Origin: Mycobacteriaceae bacterium
Lineage (GTDB): Bacteria; Actinomycetota; Actinomycetes; Mycobacteriales; Mycobacteriaceae
Direction of reading: 5' to 3'
Length of the DNA stretch: 64,000 nucleotides
Assembly (NCBI GenBank): GCA_019245755.1
Contig: JAFARC010000061.1
Span: 1-64,000, forward strand
Numbering within the stretch: the stretch's first letter is position 1; every line of letters starts with the position of its first letter. The notes beneath the pieces are model-generated. The model was given only the letters and a program-made list of their open reading frames with translations, had not been told where the DNA came from and searched no databases. This document shows positions 1 to 7,335 of the stretch, piece after piece. The translations under genes and the position numbers were made by a program.

Positions 1-1
1 G

Positions 2-199
2 ATGCCGGTCAACACCGACGGCGGGCTGATCGCCAACGGTGAGCCGATCGGCGCCTCGGGGCTGCGCCAGGTGCACGAGCTGGTACGCCAGCTGCGCGGG
101 CAGGCCGGCGACCGCCAGGTCGGCGCGACGCCGCGGGTCGGCTTCGCCCAGGTCTACGGCGCGCCGGGCACCGCCGCCGCAACGATCCTGACCACCTGA
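2..199 (+). CDS. Thiolase family protein, C-terminal fragment
   Basis: The frame is open from the window edge, so only the last 65 or so residues are present and the first ATG is internal. The residues [20 protein letters not shown] match the C-terminal thiolase region that carries the catalytic His in G-x-P-x-G-x-S/T-G (here GEPIGASG), and the end resembles SCP-x/lipid-transfer-type thiolases, which cleave 3-ketoacyl-CoA. Substrate cannot be judged from the fragment. It is not obviously co-transcribed with the next gene, which lies 118 bp downstream with its own ribosome binding site. Confidence 0.8.
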   Translation: MPVNTDGGLIANGEPIGASGLRQVHELVRQLRGQAGDRQVGATPRVGFAQVYGAPGTAAATILTT

Positions 200-317
200 G
201 CGGGCGGCCCCGACCGCGCGCGGCTGCGGGTTCGGGCGAACACGCTTCCCGCTGCGTGAACCGGGGTAATCACCTCGAGTTCGGAAACACGTGCACCCGC
301 AGGGGAAGTGGTGATCG

Positions 318-647
318 ATGTTGATCCTCGTGCTCGCATTGGCCGTGGTCGGCCTGGCCGTGCTGGCGACGGCCATCCTGACCGGCAACACCATCCTGGC
401 CCTCGTGGTGATCGCCGTGGCGGCTCTCGGCCTGCTGCTGCTGACCCGGGCTTGGTGGAAGGATCGCCGGCGGCCCCGGGATGCGCCGGACGAAGCCGAC
501 GCCGCGCCGGCTGGGGACCAGGAGTCGGGCCAGCGGGGCATTGCGCGGCAGAAGCGGGCGCTGGAGCCGGACCAATTCGAGCCCGACGTCTCGATGGAGG
601 AGGCGGAAGAAGCCGAGCACCACGGTGCCGGCGGCGCCACGGAGTGA
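318..647 (+). CDS. Small two-helix membrane protein, unknown function
   Basis: A 109-aa protein. Residues 1-22 and about 25-44 are hydrophobic (LVLALAVVGLAVLATAIL and ILALVVIAVAALGLLLL) and form two membrane helices. They are followed by a basic stop (KDRRRPR) and a highly charged acidic tail, presumably cytoplasmic. A purine-rich AGGGGAAG lies 9 bases before the ATG. No domain is recognised; similar short membrane proteins are common in mycobacteria. Nothing links it functionally to the TetR gene downstream. Confidence 0.75.
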   Translation: MLILVLALAVVGLAVLATAILTGNTILALVVIAVAALGLLLLTRAWWKDRRRPRDAPDEADAAPAGDQESGQRGIARQKRALEPDQFEPDVSMEEAEEAEHHGAGGATE

Positions 648-710
648 CGCTGCACGGTCGTTGGGAGGGTTACCCGGCTGCCGTCGGCCGCTGCCATCGG
701 CCGCGCACGA

Positions 711-739
711 AGACAGGTCAGTAGCCGACCGGCTACCCT
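711..739 (+). promoter_or_regulatory. TetR operator overlapping its own promoter
   Basis: Bases 722-735 read TAGCCGACCGGCTA, one base away from the perfect palindrome found twice downstream of the same TetR gene. A TACCCT -10-like hexamer (734-739) overlaps the right arm, which would place the transcription start at about the GTG of the regulator (746), giving a leaderless mRNA. Repressor bound here would block its own promoter. Operator seen directly; promoter inferred. Confidence 0.65.
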
Positions 740-745
740 GATTCG

Positions 746-1375
746 GTGGTTTCCGCACAGGCCGACAGCCGGTTCCGTTTCATCACTAGAAGCGCGGCCC
801 AGACACGCATCCTGGACGCCGCCCTGAAGTTGATCGGGGACAACGGTGTCGGCGGGACGTCGCTACAGATGATCGCCGACGAGATCGGTGTCACCAAGGC
901 GGCGGTCTATCACCAGTTCAAGACCAAGGACGAGATCGTCATTGCGCTCACCGAACGCGAGCTCGGCGGACTGGAAGAGGCGCTGGAGGCGGCCGAAGCC
1001 GTGCGGGAGCGCCCGCGCGCGCGCGAGGTACTGCTGGACGGGGTCATCGACTTGGCCGTCAAGCGCCGCGGCGTGGCCGCCACCCTGCAGTTCGACCCCG
1101 TCATCGTGCGGCTGCTCGCTGAACACCAACCGTTTCAGCAGTTCACCCAACGCTTGTACGGTGTGCTGCTCGGTGACGCCGCCGACGACGCGCGGGTGTC
1201 GGCGGCGATGCTGTCGGGCGCGATCGCGGTCGGCGTCGTGCATCCGCTGGTGGCCGACATCGACGACGACACGCTTCGGGCCCGGCTGCTGCACATCGCC
1301 CGCCGATTCATCGACACGTCGCAACCCGCGCCGGGCACCAACGGGACAGCCCCGGCCCGACGACGACACTGGTAG
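746..1375 (+). CDS. TetR family transcriptional regulator
   Basis: A 209-aa repressor. The N-terminal helix-turn-helix spans about residues 17-62 (TSLQMIADEIGVTKAAVYHQF is the typical TetR recognition region, quoted here as two parts: TSLQMIADEIG and VTKAAVYHQF). The C-terminal ligand domain has no recognisable effector signature. The GTG start at 746 lies right behind a TACCCT -10 and an operator half-palindrome. Two perfect copies of the same palindrome lie just after the gene, at the promoter of the membrane-protein operon. The simplest reading is a local repressor that controls both itself and 1507-3963. Confidence 0.9.
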   Translation: MVSAQADSRFRFITRSAAQTRILDAALKLIGDNGVGGTSLQMIADEIGVTKAAVYHQFKTKDEIVIALTERELGGLEEALEAAEAVRERPRAREVLLDGVIDLAVKRRGVAATLQFDPVIVRLLAEHQPFQQFTQRLYGVLLGDAADDARVSAAMLSGAIAVGVVHPLVADIDDDTLRARLLHIARRFIDTSQPAPGTNGTAPARRRHW

Positions 1376-1405
1376 CGGCTGCGGATCACCAACGCAGATC
1401 GGCTC

Positions 1406-1453
1406 TTGACCCTGAGTAGCCGATCGGCTAGTTTCCAGGTAGCCGATCGGCTA
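1406..1453 (+). promoter_or_regulatory. Promoter with two perfect TetR operators
   Basis: TTGACC (1406-1411), a 17-base spacer and TAGTTT (1429-1434) make a good sigma-70-type promoter. The 14-bp perfect palindrome TAGCCGATCGGCTA occupies the spacer (1417-1430) and is repeated 23 bp on (1440-1453), over the expected transcription start. A third copy with one mismatch sits before the tetR gene at 722-735. The 23-bp spacing is close to two helical turns, suggesting two repressor dimers on one DNA face. Confidence 0.8.
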
Positions 1454-1506
1454 GCGGTCGCGCAGTGACGGTGGTGAAAGCGCTTCCCCAGCGAGGATTC
1501 GAGACG

Positions 1507-2238
1507 ATGAGACGAACCGATGGTGAGTTGATCCTGTTGTGGACGTTGCCCGCGGTGGCAATCATCTGGATCTCCGCGTTCTTCCTGTTTCCCGGCTTCA
1601 CCCCGCCGATGTCACCAATGATGTCGGCGGAGGAGGTGGCTGCTTTCTATCGCGATCCGCAGAACCTCTCGCGCATTCGGTGCAGCATGATCCTGTTCAA
1701 CTGGTTCTGCGTGGGTCTGATCCCGATTCTGATTCTGATCGTGATGCAGGTTCGCAGGATGGCTCATCGCACGCCGATCTTTTCCTACTGCCTACTGGGC
1801 TGCGTGGCCGGCGGCCCAACACTTTTTCTCATCGCCAACATTTTCTGGCTCCTCGCCGCCTTCCGGCCGGAGCGCGACCCGGTGCTGACCCAAATGTTCA
1901 ATGATCTCGCCTGGGTGACCTTCACCACCGCCGTCCCCTTCCTCATCGCGCAGAGCGTGATCCTGGCACTGGCGATCTACCTCGACCGCCAGTCCCGCCC
2001 GGTATTCAACAGATGGGTGGCGCATTTCAACCTTCTCATCGCGGCCGCGCTGGCACCCGCGGCTTTCGTCGGGCTGGCGTTGAAGGGCCCCATCGCCTGG
2101 GACGGAACGCTGTCATTCTGGGTCAAGAACGTCGCCATCGCCCTGTGGATCGTCGTCATGAGCGTCGTGCTCGGCCAGGCGATTTATCGGGCGCGGGCCG
2201 CGGGCCGGCAGCGTGACGAGGAACCGGTCGGCGCATGA
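1507..2238 (+). CDS. Six-helix membrane protein, unknown family (paralogue A)
   Basis: An integral membrane protein with about six hydrophobic segments, e.g. LILLWTLPAVAIIWISAF, FCVGLIPILILIVM and VAIALWIVVMSVVLG. I chose ATG 1507 because GAGG lies 10 bases upstream; an in-frame GTG at 1465 would add 14 residues but has no ribosome binding site. It is the first gene of the TetR-controlled operon and overlaps the next gene by 4 bases. It aligns by eye with that next protein in its C-terminal half (shared pattern VF-x-RW, NL-x-x-A, W-x-G), so the two are paralogues and may form a heteromer. Function unknown. Confidence 0.75.
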   Translation: MRRTDGELILLWTLPAVAIIWISAFFLFPGFTPPMSPMMSAEEVAAFYRDPQNLSRIRCSMILFNWFCVGLIPILILIVMQVRRMAHRTPIFSYCLLGCVAGGPTLFLIANIFWLLAAFRPERDPVLTQMFNDLAWVTFTTAVPFLIAQSVILALAIYLDRQSRPVFNRWVAHFNLLIAAALAPAAFVGLALKGPIAWDGTLSFWVKNVAIALWIVVMSVVLGQAIYRARAAGRQRDEEPVGA

Positions 2239-3074
2239 GCACAGCGGCGACAGGGACGGTGACCGCCGTCGAGCCACCCGCCGGCTCACCGCTTCACCGC
2301 ATCGGCTGGCATTGGCGCCACAACCCGAAGCGCGAGCTGTGGTTGGCCTGGTGGACGATAGTCGCCTTTTACCAGCTCTACGTTCTGGTGTTCTTCGTGC
2401 TGACGCGGACCCAGCCCCCGCCGAGCCCGGGATGGGACGCCGCGCGAGTCGTGCAGTGGTTCAACCACAACCACGATGGGGTGCTCATCGGGTTCGCCAT
2501 CATCTTCCTCATCACCGGCATGACCGCGCCACCGAACGCGCTCATCGCCTATTCCATGCGGCGCATGTCGGTGAGCCGCGTCTTCGCGTATACCTACCTC
2601 GTCCTATACTCGCTGAGCGCGATTCCGGGCATGCTGCTGATGTGTATCGTGCTCACCGTCGGAGCCATGCGGCCGGACCGCAATGCCAACCTGATCAGCT
2701 GGCTCTACGACTTCGCATTCTTGTCCTTCGAGGGAACCATGGGTGTGTTCCTCATCGGCTCGCTGGTGTGGATGGTCGCGATTCTGATCGACAAAAACCG
2801 GGTGTTCCCGAAGTGGTTCGGCTATCTCAACCTCTGCAACGCGCTCACCGAGGTCGTCGTGTCACCCGCCTGGATCTTCAAGAGGGGCGTGTTCGCGTGG
2901 AACGGCCTGATCGCCTGGTGGATCGACATGGTCGTATTCGCCGTCTACACGGGGGTTTTCATCGTCCTACTCAGGAAAATGATCCAGCGTGAGGATTTCG
3001 GCACCGGACCGCTGCCCGACGCGGCGCGGCCCTTGGACCTCGATCTCTCCGAGTGGGCGGAGACGGCACGATGA
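2235..3074 (+). CDS. Six-helix membrane protein, unknown family (paralogue B)
   Basis: A 279-aa membrane protein starting at an ATGA overlap with the preceding gene. There are about six membrane helices (e.g. WTIVAFYQLYVLVFFVLT, LIGFAIIFLITGM, VFLIGSLVWMVAILI) and a soluble acidic C-terminus. Its C-terminal half shares its pattern with paralogue A. Tight coupling to heme-copper-oxidase-like subunits downstream suggests that all four proteins assemble in one membrane complex; this is inference from context. No heme or metal motif is obvious. Confidence 0.75.
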   Translation: MSTAATGTVTAVEPPAGSPLHRIGWHWRHNPKRELWLAWWTIVAFYQLYVLVFFVLTRTQPPPSPGWDAARVVQWFNHNHDGVLIGFAIIFLITGMTAPPNALIAYSMRRMSVSRVFAYTYLVLYSLSAIPGMLLMCIVLTVGAMRPDRNANLISWLYDFAFLSFEGTMGVFLIGSLVWMVAILIDKNRVFPKWFGYLNLCNALTEVVVSPAWIFKRGVFAWNGLIAWWIDMVVFAVYTGVFIVLLRKMIQREDFGTGPLPDAARPLDLDLSEWAETAR

Positions 3075-3670
3075 CGGACCCCGTGGCCAAGGAGCCCATG
3101 GCGGAAAACAGGGAAAAATCCGCCGAGTTCGTGCCCGGACAGCCGGACATGTGGGCGTTCGTCATGTTCGAGGCGCTCGTCTTCGCCAGTTATTTCGTGG
3201 TCTACATGATCTTTCGCACGCGGAGCCCCGAGCTGTACCTGCAATCCCAGGCGAGGCTGGATCTGCGGATCGGGGTCGTCGAAACCCTCGTTCTGCTGAT
3301 GAGTTCCTGGTCCATGGCACGATGCGTCAAGGCCTCGCGTGCCGGGGCATTCCGGTCCGCGTTGACCAACGCCTTGTTCACCGTGCTTTTCGGCGTCGTG
3401 TTCCTCGTCGCGAAGGTCTTCGAGTGGGCCAGGGTGATCCGGATGGGGTTTGGGCTGTCCACCAACGAGTTCTTTTCTCATTACTTCTTTTTGACAGGGA
3501 TCCACTTTCTGCACCTGTTGATCGGTTTCATCGTCCTGGGCGTCGTCGTCTATCAGCTCTGGAGCCCGGGGCGCCGATCCCAGGAGCTCATCGAAACCGG
3601 CGCCACGTACTGGCACACCGTGGACTTCCTCTGGGTTCTGATCTTTGCACTGCTGTACGTGGTGAGGTGA
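3071..3670 (+). CDS. Cytochrome c oxidase subunit III / NorE-like membrane protein
   Basis: About 199 aa with five membrane helices. The layout and residues (MWAFVMFEALVFASYF near the N-terminus, HYFFLTGIHFLHLLIGF and YWHTVDFLWVLIFALLYV near the end) are those of the heme-copper oxidase subunit III family, including the short NorE form of nitric-oxide-reductase clusters. ATG 3071 is preferred: GGAG lies 9 bases upstream and ATGA overlaps the previous stop. Subunit III binds no redox metal and supports subunit I. No subunit I or II gene is present anywhere in the window, so the partner must lie elsewhere or the protein has a different role. Confidence 0.8.
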   Translation: MTDPVAKEPMAENREKSAEFVPGQPDMWAFVMFEALVFASYFVVYMIFRTRSPELYLQSQARLDLRIGVVETLVLLMSSWSMARCVKASRAGAFRSALTNALFTVLFGVVFLVAKVFEWARVIRMGFGLSTNEFFSHYFFLTGIHFLHLLIGFIVLGVVVYQLWSPGRRSQELIETGATYWHTVDFLWVLIFALLYVVR

Positions 3671-3963
3671 TCGTGAACGCCCGATTCGAGAAGAGATTGC
3701 TGGTCGTTTGGCTGATCCTGTCGGCGATCACGCTGGTCTATTTGTGGGTGGGCTCAGTCGATCCGGCACGAACACTGCGGCCGAGTGCCGTGGTGACGTC
3801 GAGTGCGATCGTGCTGGCGCTCATCAAGGTGCGCGTCATCTTTCGGGAGTTCATGGAAACCAGGCACGCTCCGGTGTTGTTGCGTCGCCTCACGGATGGC
3901 TGGGTCCTGCTCATCGCCGTCTGCCTGCTCGGCAGCTATTTCGTCGGGATGGCGGTTCGGTAG
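3667..3963 (+). CDS. Cytochrome c oxidase subunit IV / NorF-like small membrane protein
   Basis: A 98-aa protein with three membrane helices (LLVVWLILSAITLVYLWVG, a central helix ending KVRVIFREFMETRHAP, and WVLLIAVCLLGSYFVGM). The KxRxIxREFMExR stretch after helix two is typical of the prokaryotic COX4/NorF group. The GTG at 3667 overlaps the previous stop as GTGA; GTG 3673 is an alternative. It ends the TetR-controlled operon. The subunit III-like plus IV-like pair mirrors the norE-norF pair, but no catalytic subunit is nearby. Confidence 0.75.
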   Translation: MIVNARFEKRLLVVWLILSAITLVYLWVGSVDPARTLRPSAVVTSSAIVLALIKVRVIFREFMETRHAPVLLRRLTDGWVLLIAVCLLGSYFVGMAVR

Positions 3964-3980
3964 TGCGTGGCCTCACCGCG

Positions 3981-4000
3981 GGGTGTATGCCGACATACCC
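3981..4000. terminator. Possible hairpin between convergent genes
   Basis: GGGTGTATG, a CCGA loop and CATACCC can pair with one bulged G. The hairpin lies between the convergent operon end (3963) and the flavoprotein gene end (4004). There is no U-tract, as is common for mycobacterial terminators, so this is tentative. Confidence 0.35.
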
Positions 4001-4003
4001 GTG

Positions 4004-5614
4004 CTAAGAGGCCGGTTCACCCGTTGCGGCGGCGTGGCCGGCGCGGAAGCCGAAAACCATGGCGGGCCCGAGGGTTCCGCCCGCGCCGCCGTAGGCGCGT
4101 CCGGTGACACCGCCCATCGCGTTGCCCGCGGCGTAGAGGCCCGGGATGGGGCCGCCGCCGACGTGCAGGACGCGACCGTCGCGGTCGGTTCGTGGCCCGC
4201 CCTTGGTGCCCATCGCCCCCACCCACACCGGCACCGCGTAAAACGGCGCCGTGTCGAGGGGGCCGAGCGTCTTGCCCGCGAGCGTGGTGGCCCGCTCATC
4301 ACCCCAGTACCCGTCGTACGCGCTGCAGCCGCGGCCGAAGTCGGGATCGGATCCCGCTTCCACATCGCGGTTCCACGCCTTGACGGTGCGGGCCAGCCCA
4401 TCCGGGTCGATGCCGGTCTTGGCGGCCAGCTCGCCCAGATCCGCCGAGGGCGAGAACCAATCCGGCACCGCCTCACCCGGCGCGACGCCGAGAAACCCGT
4501 AGCGCTTGAAATGCAGCGCATCGAACACGATCCACGCCGGATCGTTGACGTACCCCCCGCGCGGATCGAGGTAGTGGAACGCGCCCGCCATCGAGTTGTA
4601 TTCGCCGGCCTCGTTCACGAACCGCCGACCGGCCCGGTTCACGATGATGCTGCGCGGCCGGGTCCGCTCGAGACGCACGCTGCGGCTGCGTGGCTTGCCG
4701 TCGATCGTGTCGCCGGGAATCCTGACGATCGGGACCCACCAGGCCTCACCCATATTCGCCAGATCGGCGCCGAGCGCCATCGCCATGCGCAAACCGTCGA
4801 CGGTGTTGTTGGGTGGCGACACCGCGCCGTGCATGGGTCCGCGCAGAAAGGCCGCGACCAACGACGCGTCCCATTCGAACCCGCCGGTGGCAAGGACGAC
4901 CCCGCGGTGGGCCCGAACGGTGAATTCGGCTCCGTCGTGCGCGATGCGGACACCCACGATGTCGCTGGAGTCGGCGATGAGCTCGACGGCGCGCGCGTTG
5001 GTGTGCGGCACCACGCCGGCGTCGAGCAGACCCGTCAGCAGCCCGGCGATCAGCGCCGTGCCCGCTACGCAGATCTCCGGCGACGCGTCGACCGACGCGT
5101 GAATGCGGGCCCGGGTCTCGGCATCGATGCCGACGTTGCTGAAATCGGCGGGGAACGAGGTGATCCGATCGGCCCATGCGCCGAGCCGGGAAAGATCGAA
5201 CGGCACGGCGTTGAGCGACCGGCCCCCCGTCGGGCGTCCGCCGGGCAACTCCGGTTTGTAGTCCGGGAACCCCTGCGCGATCTCGAACCGGATACCACTG
5301 TGCGCCTCGACAAAGTCGAGCATCGCCGGGCCGGTGCGCACGAACGTCTCGACCAGCTCCTCGTCCATCGAACCGAACGACTGCGCCCGCAGGTAACGCA
5401 TCGCGTCATCGACGGTCAGCTCCTGATCGCCGAGTCGCCGGTGCGCCGGAATCCAGACGATCCCGCCGGAAACCGCGGTGGTGCCACCGACGGTGCCGGC
5501 TTTCTCGTAGACCTCGACCGCCGCACCGTTGGCTGCCGCCGCCAGCGCCGCCGTCAGACCCGCTGCGCCGCTGCCCAACACGACGACATCCGTCTCGTTA
5601 CTGAAGGAAAGCAC
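4004..5614 (-). CDS. FAD-dependent 3-ketosteroid dehydrogenase-like flavoprotein
   Basis: A 536-aa flavoprotein of the KstD/fumarate-reductase family. It has an N-terminal FAD dinucleotide fold (VVLGSGAAGLTAAL, residues 12-25; GGTTAVSGG about 25 residues on) and the C-terminal FAD-binding stretch YGGAGGTLGPAMVFG that mirrors the YAGAG region of 3-ketosteroid dehydrogenases. Members desaturate a ring next to a carbonyl (such as delta-1 dehydrogenation) or reduce enoates. The GTG start has AAAGGAA 8 bases upstream. It is read in the same direction as the IclR gene 22 bp upstream and probably shares its transcript. The substrate is inferred only from its neighbours of ring-degradation genes. Confidence 0.85.
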   Translation of the reverse strand: MLSFSNETDVVVLGSGAAGLTAALAAAANGAAVEVYEKAGTVGGTTAVSGGIVWIPAHRRLGDQELTVDDAMRYLRAQSFGSMDEELVETFVRTGPAMLDFVEAHSGIRFEIAQGFPDYKPELPGGRPTGGRSLNAVPFDLSRLGAWADRITSFPADFSNVGIDAETRARIHASVDASPEICVAGTALIAGLLTGLLDAGVVPHTNARAVELIADSSDIVGVRIAHDGAEFTVRAHRGVVLATGGFEWDASLVAAFLRGPMHGAVSPPNNTVDGLRMAMALGADLANMGEAWWVPIVRIPGDTIDGKPRSRSVRLERTRPRSIIVNRAGRRFVNEAGEYNSMAGAFHYLDPRGGYVNDPAWIVFDALHFKRYGFLGVAPGEAVPDWFSPSADLGELAAKTGIDPDGLARTVKAWNRDVEAGSDPDFGRGCSAYDGYWGDERATTLAGKTLGPLDTAPFYAVPVWVGAMGTKGGPRTDRDGRVLHVGGGPIPGLYAAGNAMGGVTGRAYGGAGGTLGPAMVFGFRAGHAAATGEPAS

Positions 5615-5636
5615 GGGCGTGTTCCTTTCGGCGGTT

Positions 5637-6332
5637 TCAGCTCAGGATCGCGGACAGTTGCCCGGCGGCGCGGATCACCGCGTCCTTGCCGCGCATCACC
5701 ACGTCTTCGCGGTGCGAGATGAGGTTGATGCAGGTCGGCGGCGACGGCCGGCGGCGCCGGACCGCAACGGCCAGCCCGTAGGTATTCGGCTCGATTTCAC
5801 CGTGGGTGATCACCCAGCCGCGCCGTCGTGTCTGCGACACCAGGTCGCGTTCACCCGGACGGGGCGGCATGCTGGCCAGCAGTGCCACGCCGGCCGCTCC
5901 GCGATCCAGCGGATAGCGGCTGCCTTCATGGAAGGACAGCTGGTAGGAGACCAGGGTCGGCACGATCACCGCGATCGCCACCTGCTGGTCGCCCTCCGCG
6001 ACGAGCAGGGACACGGTGGCGCCGAGCCCGTCGGCGAGCGCGCGCAGCGTCGGCAGGCTCAGCTGGCGCACATTGTTGTCGAACGATGCGCCAAGCACGG
6101 CCAGCGCGGCCGCCGACCGGTAGCGGCCGTCCTCGCCTTTGGTGATGAACCGGAACTGGGCCAACGTGCTGAGCAGCCGGTATGCGATCGTCCGGTGCAC
6201 TCCGACGTACTGGGCGGCCTCTTGCGCCGTGATGCCCATCGGGGAGGCGGCGACCGCCTGCAGCACGGTGAGCCCCCTGGCCAGGGTCTGCGATCCCGGC
6301 CCGGCGCGGACGTCGAGCTTGGCTTCGCTCAC
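5637..6332 (-). CDS. IclR family transcriptional regulator
   Basis: 231 aa: an N-terminal winged helix-turn-helix (about residues 17-68, including GITAQEAAQYVGVHRTIAYR) and a C-terminal IclR effector domain. IclR members (MhpR, PcaR and others) often sense aromatic intermediates. It is divergent from the hydrolase-mhpA-mhpB operon, as mhpR is from mhpABC in E. coli, and the 137-bp intergenic region holds inverted repeats suitable as operators. It most likely controls both the flavoprotein gene and the meta-cleavage operon. Confidence 0.9.
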   Translation of the reverse strand: MSEAKLDVRAGPGSQTLARGLTVLQAVAASPMGITAQEAAQYVGVHRTIAYRLLSTLAQFRFITKGEDGRYRSAAALAVLGASFDNNVRQLSLPTLRALADGLGATVSLLVAEGDQQVAIAVIVPTLVSYQLSFHEGSRYPLDRGAAGVALLASMPPRPGERDLVSQTRRRGWVITHGEIEPNTYGLAVAVRRRRPSPPTCINLISHREDVVMRGKDAVIRAAGQLSAILS

Positions 6333-6358
6333 CGCAGTCTCACCGCGTCCTTGACAGT

Positions 6359-6380
6359 GAGCATCGGGAGAGTGATGCTC
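6359..6380. promoter_or_regulatory. Inverted repeat in IclR/hydrolase divergent region
   Basis: GAGCATC (6359-6365) and GATGCTC (6374-6380) are perfect 7-bp arms separated by 8 bases, about 27 bp from the IclR start. It could be a second operator or a leader hairpin of the iclR transcript. Confidence 0.5.
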
Positions 6381-6388
6381 TAGAGATA

Positions 6389-6417
6389 GTGCACATCGGT
6401 GTGCGATTTTAGCACAC
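6389..6417. promoter_or_regulatory. Probable IclR operator
   Basis: GTGTGC (6399-6404) and GCACAC (6412-6417) are perfect arms around the AT-rich GATTTTA. An overlapping GTGCAC half-site starts at 6389. The position between divergent genes, and arms with an AT-rich centre, fit IclR-family operators. Binding by the adjacent IclR protein is inferred. Confidence 0.6.
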
Positions 6418-6469
6418 TCTGTTTGCGCCTTACGAGAACCAAATTTCCGCGGCGACAGCGAGGTGGTGA

Positions 6470-7333
6470 GTGTCGGAGTACGAGAGCATCTGGAGCGACC
6501 TTCAGGGCATCCCGTTCTCGCAGGGATACCTCGATGCCGGCGGGGTCCGAACCCGGTACCTGCGGGCCGGTGACCCGGGCAGCCCGGTCCTGCTGCTGCT
6601 GCACGGGTCCGGCGGTCACGCGGAGGCCTACGCGCGCAATCTGGAAGCGCACGCCGAGCACTTCTGGACCTGGTCGATCGACATGCTCGGTCACGGCTAC
6701 ACCGACAAACCGGGACATCCCCTCGAAGTTCGGCACTACCTGCGGCATTTGATCGCGGTCCTCGACGGGATCGGCGCCGAGCGTGCCAGCATCAGCGGCG
6801 AGTCGCTCGGCGGTTGGGTCGCTGCCCGGGCCGCGGTGGACCACCCGGGCAGGATCGAGCGTCTGGTCCTGAACACGGCCGGCGGCTCGCAGGCCGACCC
6901 TGCGGTGATGCGGCGCATCATCATGCTGTCGATGGCCGCCGCCGAGAACCCGACGTGGGAAACGGTTGCGGCCCGCATCAAGTGGCTGATGGCCGACAAG
7001 TCCAAGGCCTACGACGATCTCGTCGCCAGCCGGCAGCGGATCTACCGGCAACCGGGCTTCGTCGCCGCGATGCGCGACATCATGGCGCTACAAGACCCCG
7101 AAATACGGGCACGCAACCTGCTCGGGCCCGCGGAGTACGGGGCCATCACCGCGCCGACCTTGGTGTTGTGGACGAGCGACGACCCCACCGCGAACATCGC
7201 CGATGGGCGGCGGATCGCATCGATGATCCCCGGCGCCCGGTTCGAGGTGATGGCGGGATGCGGCCACTGGCCTCAATACGAGGACGCCCAGACGTTCAAC
7301 CGCCTGCACATCGATTTCCTGCTGGGGCGCTGA
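6470..7333 (+). CDS. Alpha/beta hydrolase, meta-cleavage product hydrolase-like (MhpC/HsaD type)
   Basis: 287 aa. The oxyanion motif HGSGG is at 45-49, the nucleophile S112 lies in GESLGG, the acid is D237/D238 (WTSDDP) and H266 is in GHWPQYE. Length, the APTLVLW strand before the acid and the GxSxGG elbow fit C-C bond hydrolases that split meta-ring-fission products to a dienoate and an acid. The GTG start has GAGGTG close upstream. It is the first gene of an operon with mhpA and mhpB, which would make its substrate. A general ester hydrolase is the alternative. Confidence 0.82.
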   Translation: MSEYESIWSDLQGIPFSQGYLDAGGVRTRYLRAGDPGSPVLLLLHGSGGHAEAYARNLEAHAEHFWTWSIDMLGHGYTDKPGHPLEVRHYLRHLIAVLDGIGAERASISGESLGGWVAARAAVDHPGRIERLVLNTAGGSQADPAVMRRIIMLSMAAAENPTWETVAARIKWLMADKSKAYDDLVASRQRIYRQPGFVAAMRDIMALQDPEIRARNLLGPAEYGAITAPTLVLWTSDDPTANIADGRRIASMIPGARFEVMAGCGHWPQYEDAQTFNRLHIDFLLGR

Positions 7334-7335
7334 CC

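Noticed and set aside
3803-5722. A very long open frame on the plus strand opposite the flavoprotein gene
   Set aside because: Antisense frames stay open by chance in GC-rich genes; the peptide is Arg/Pro/Gly-rich with no motif, and the minus strand encodes a clear KstD-like protein.
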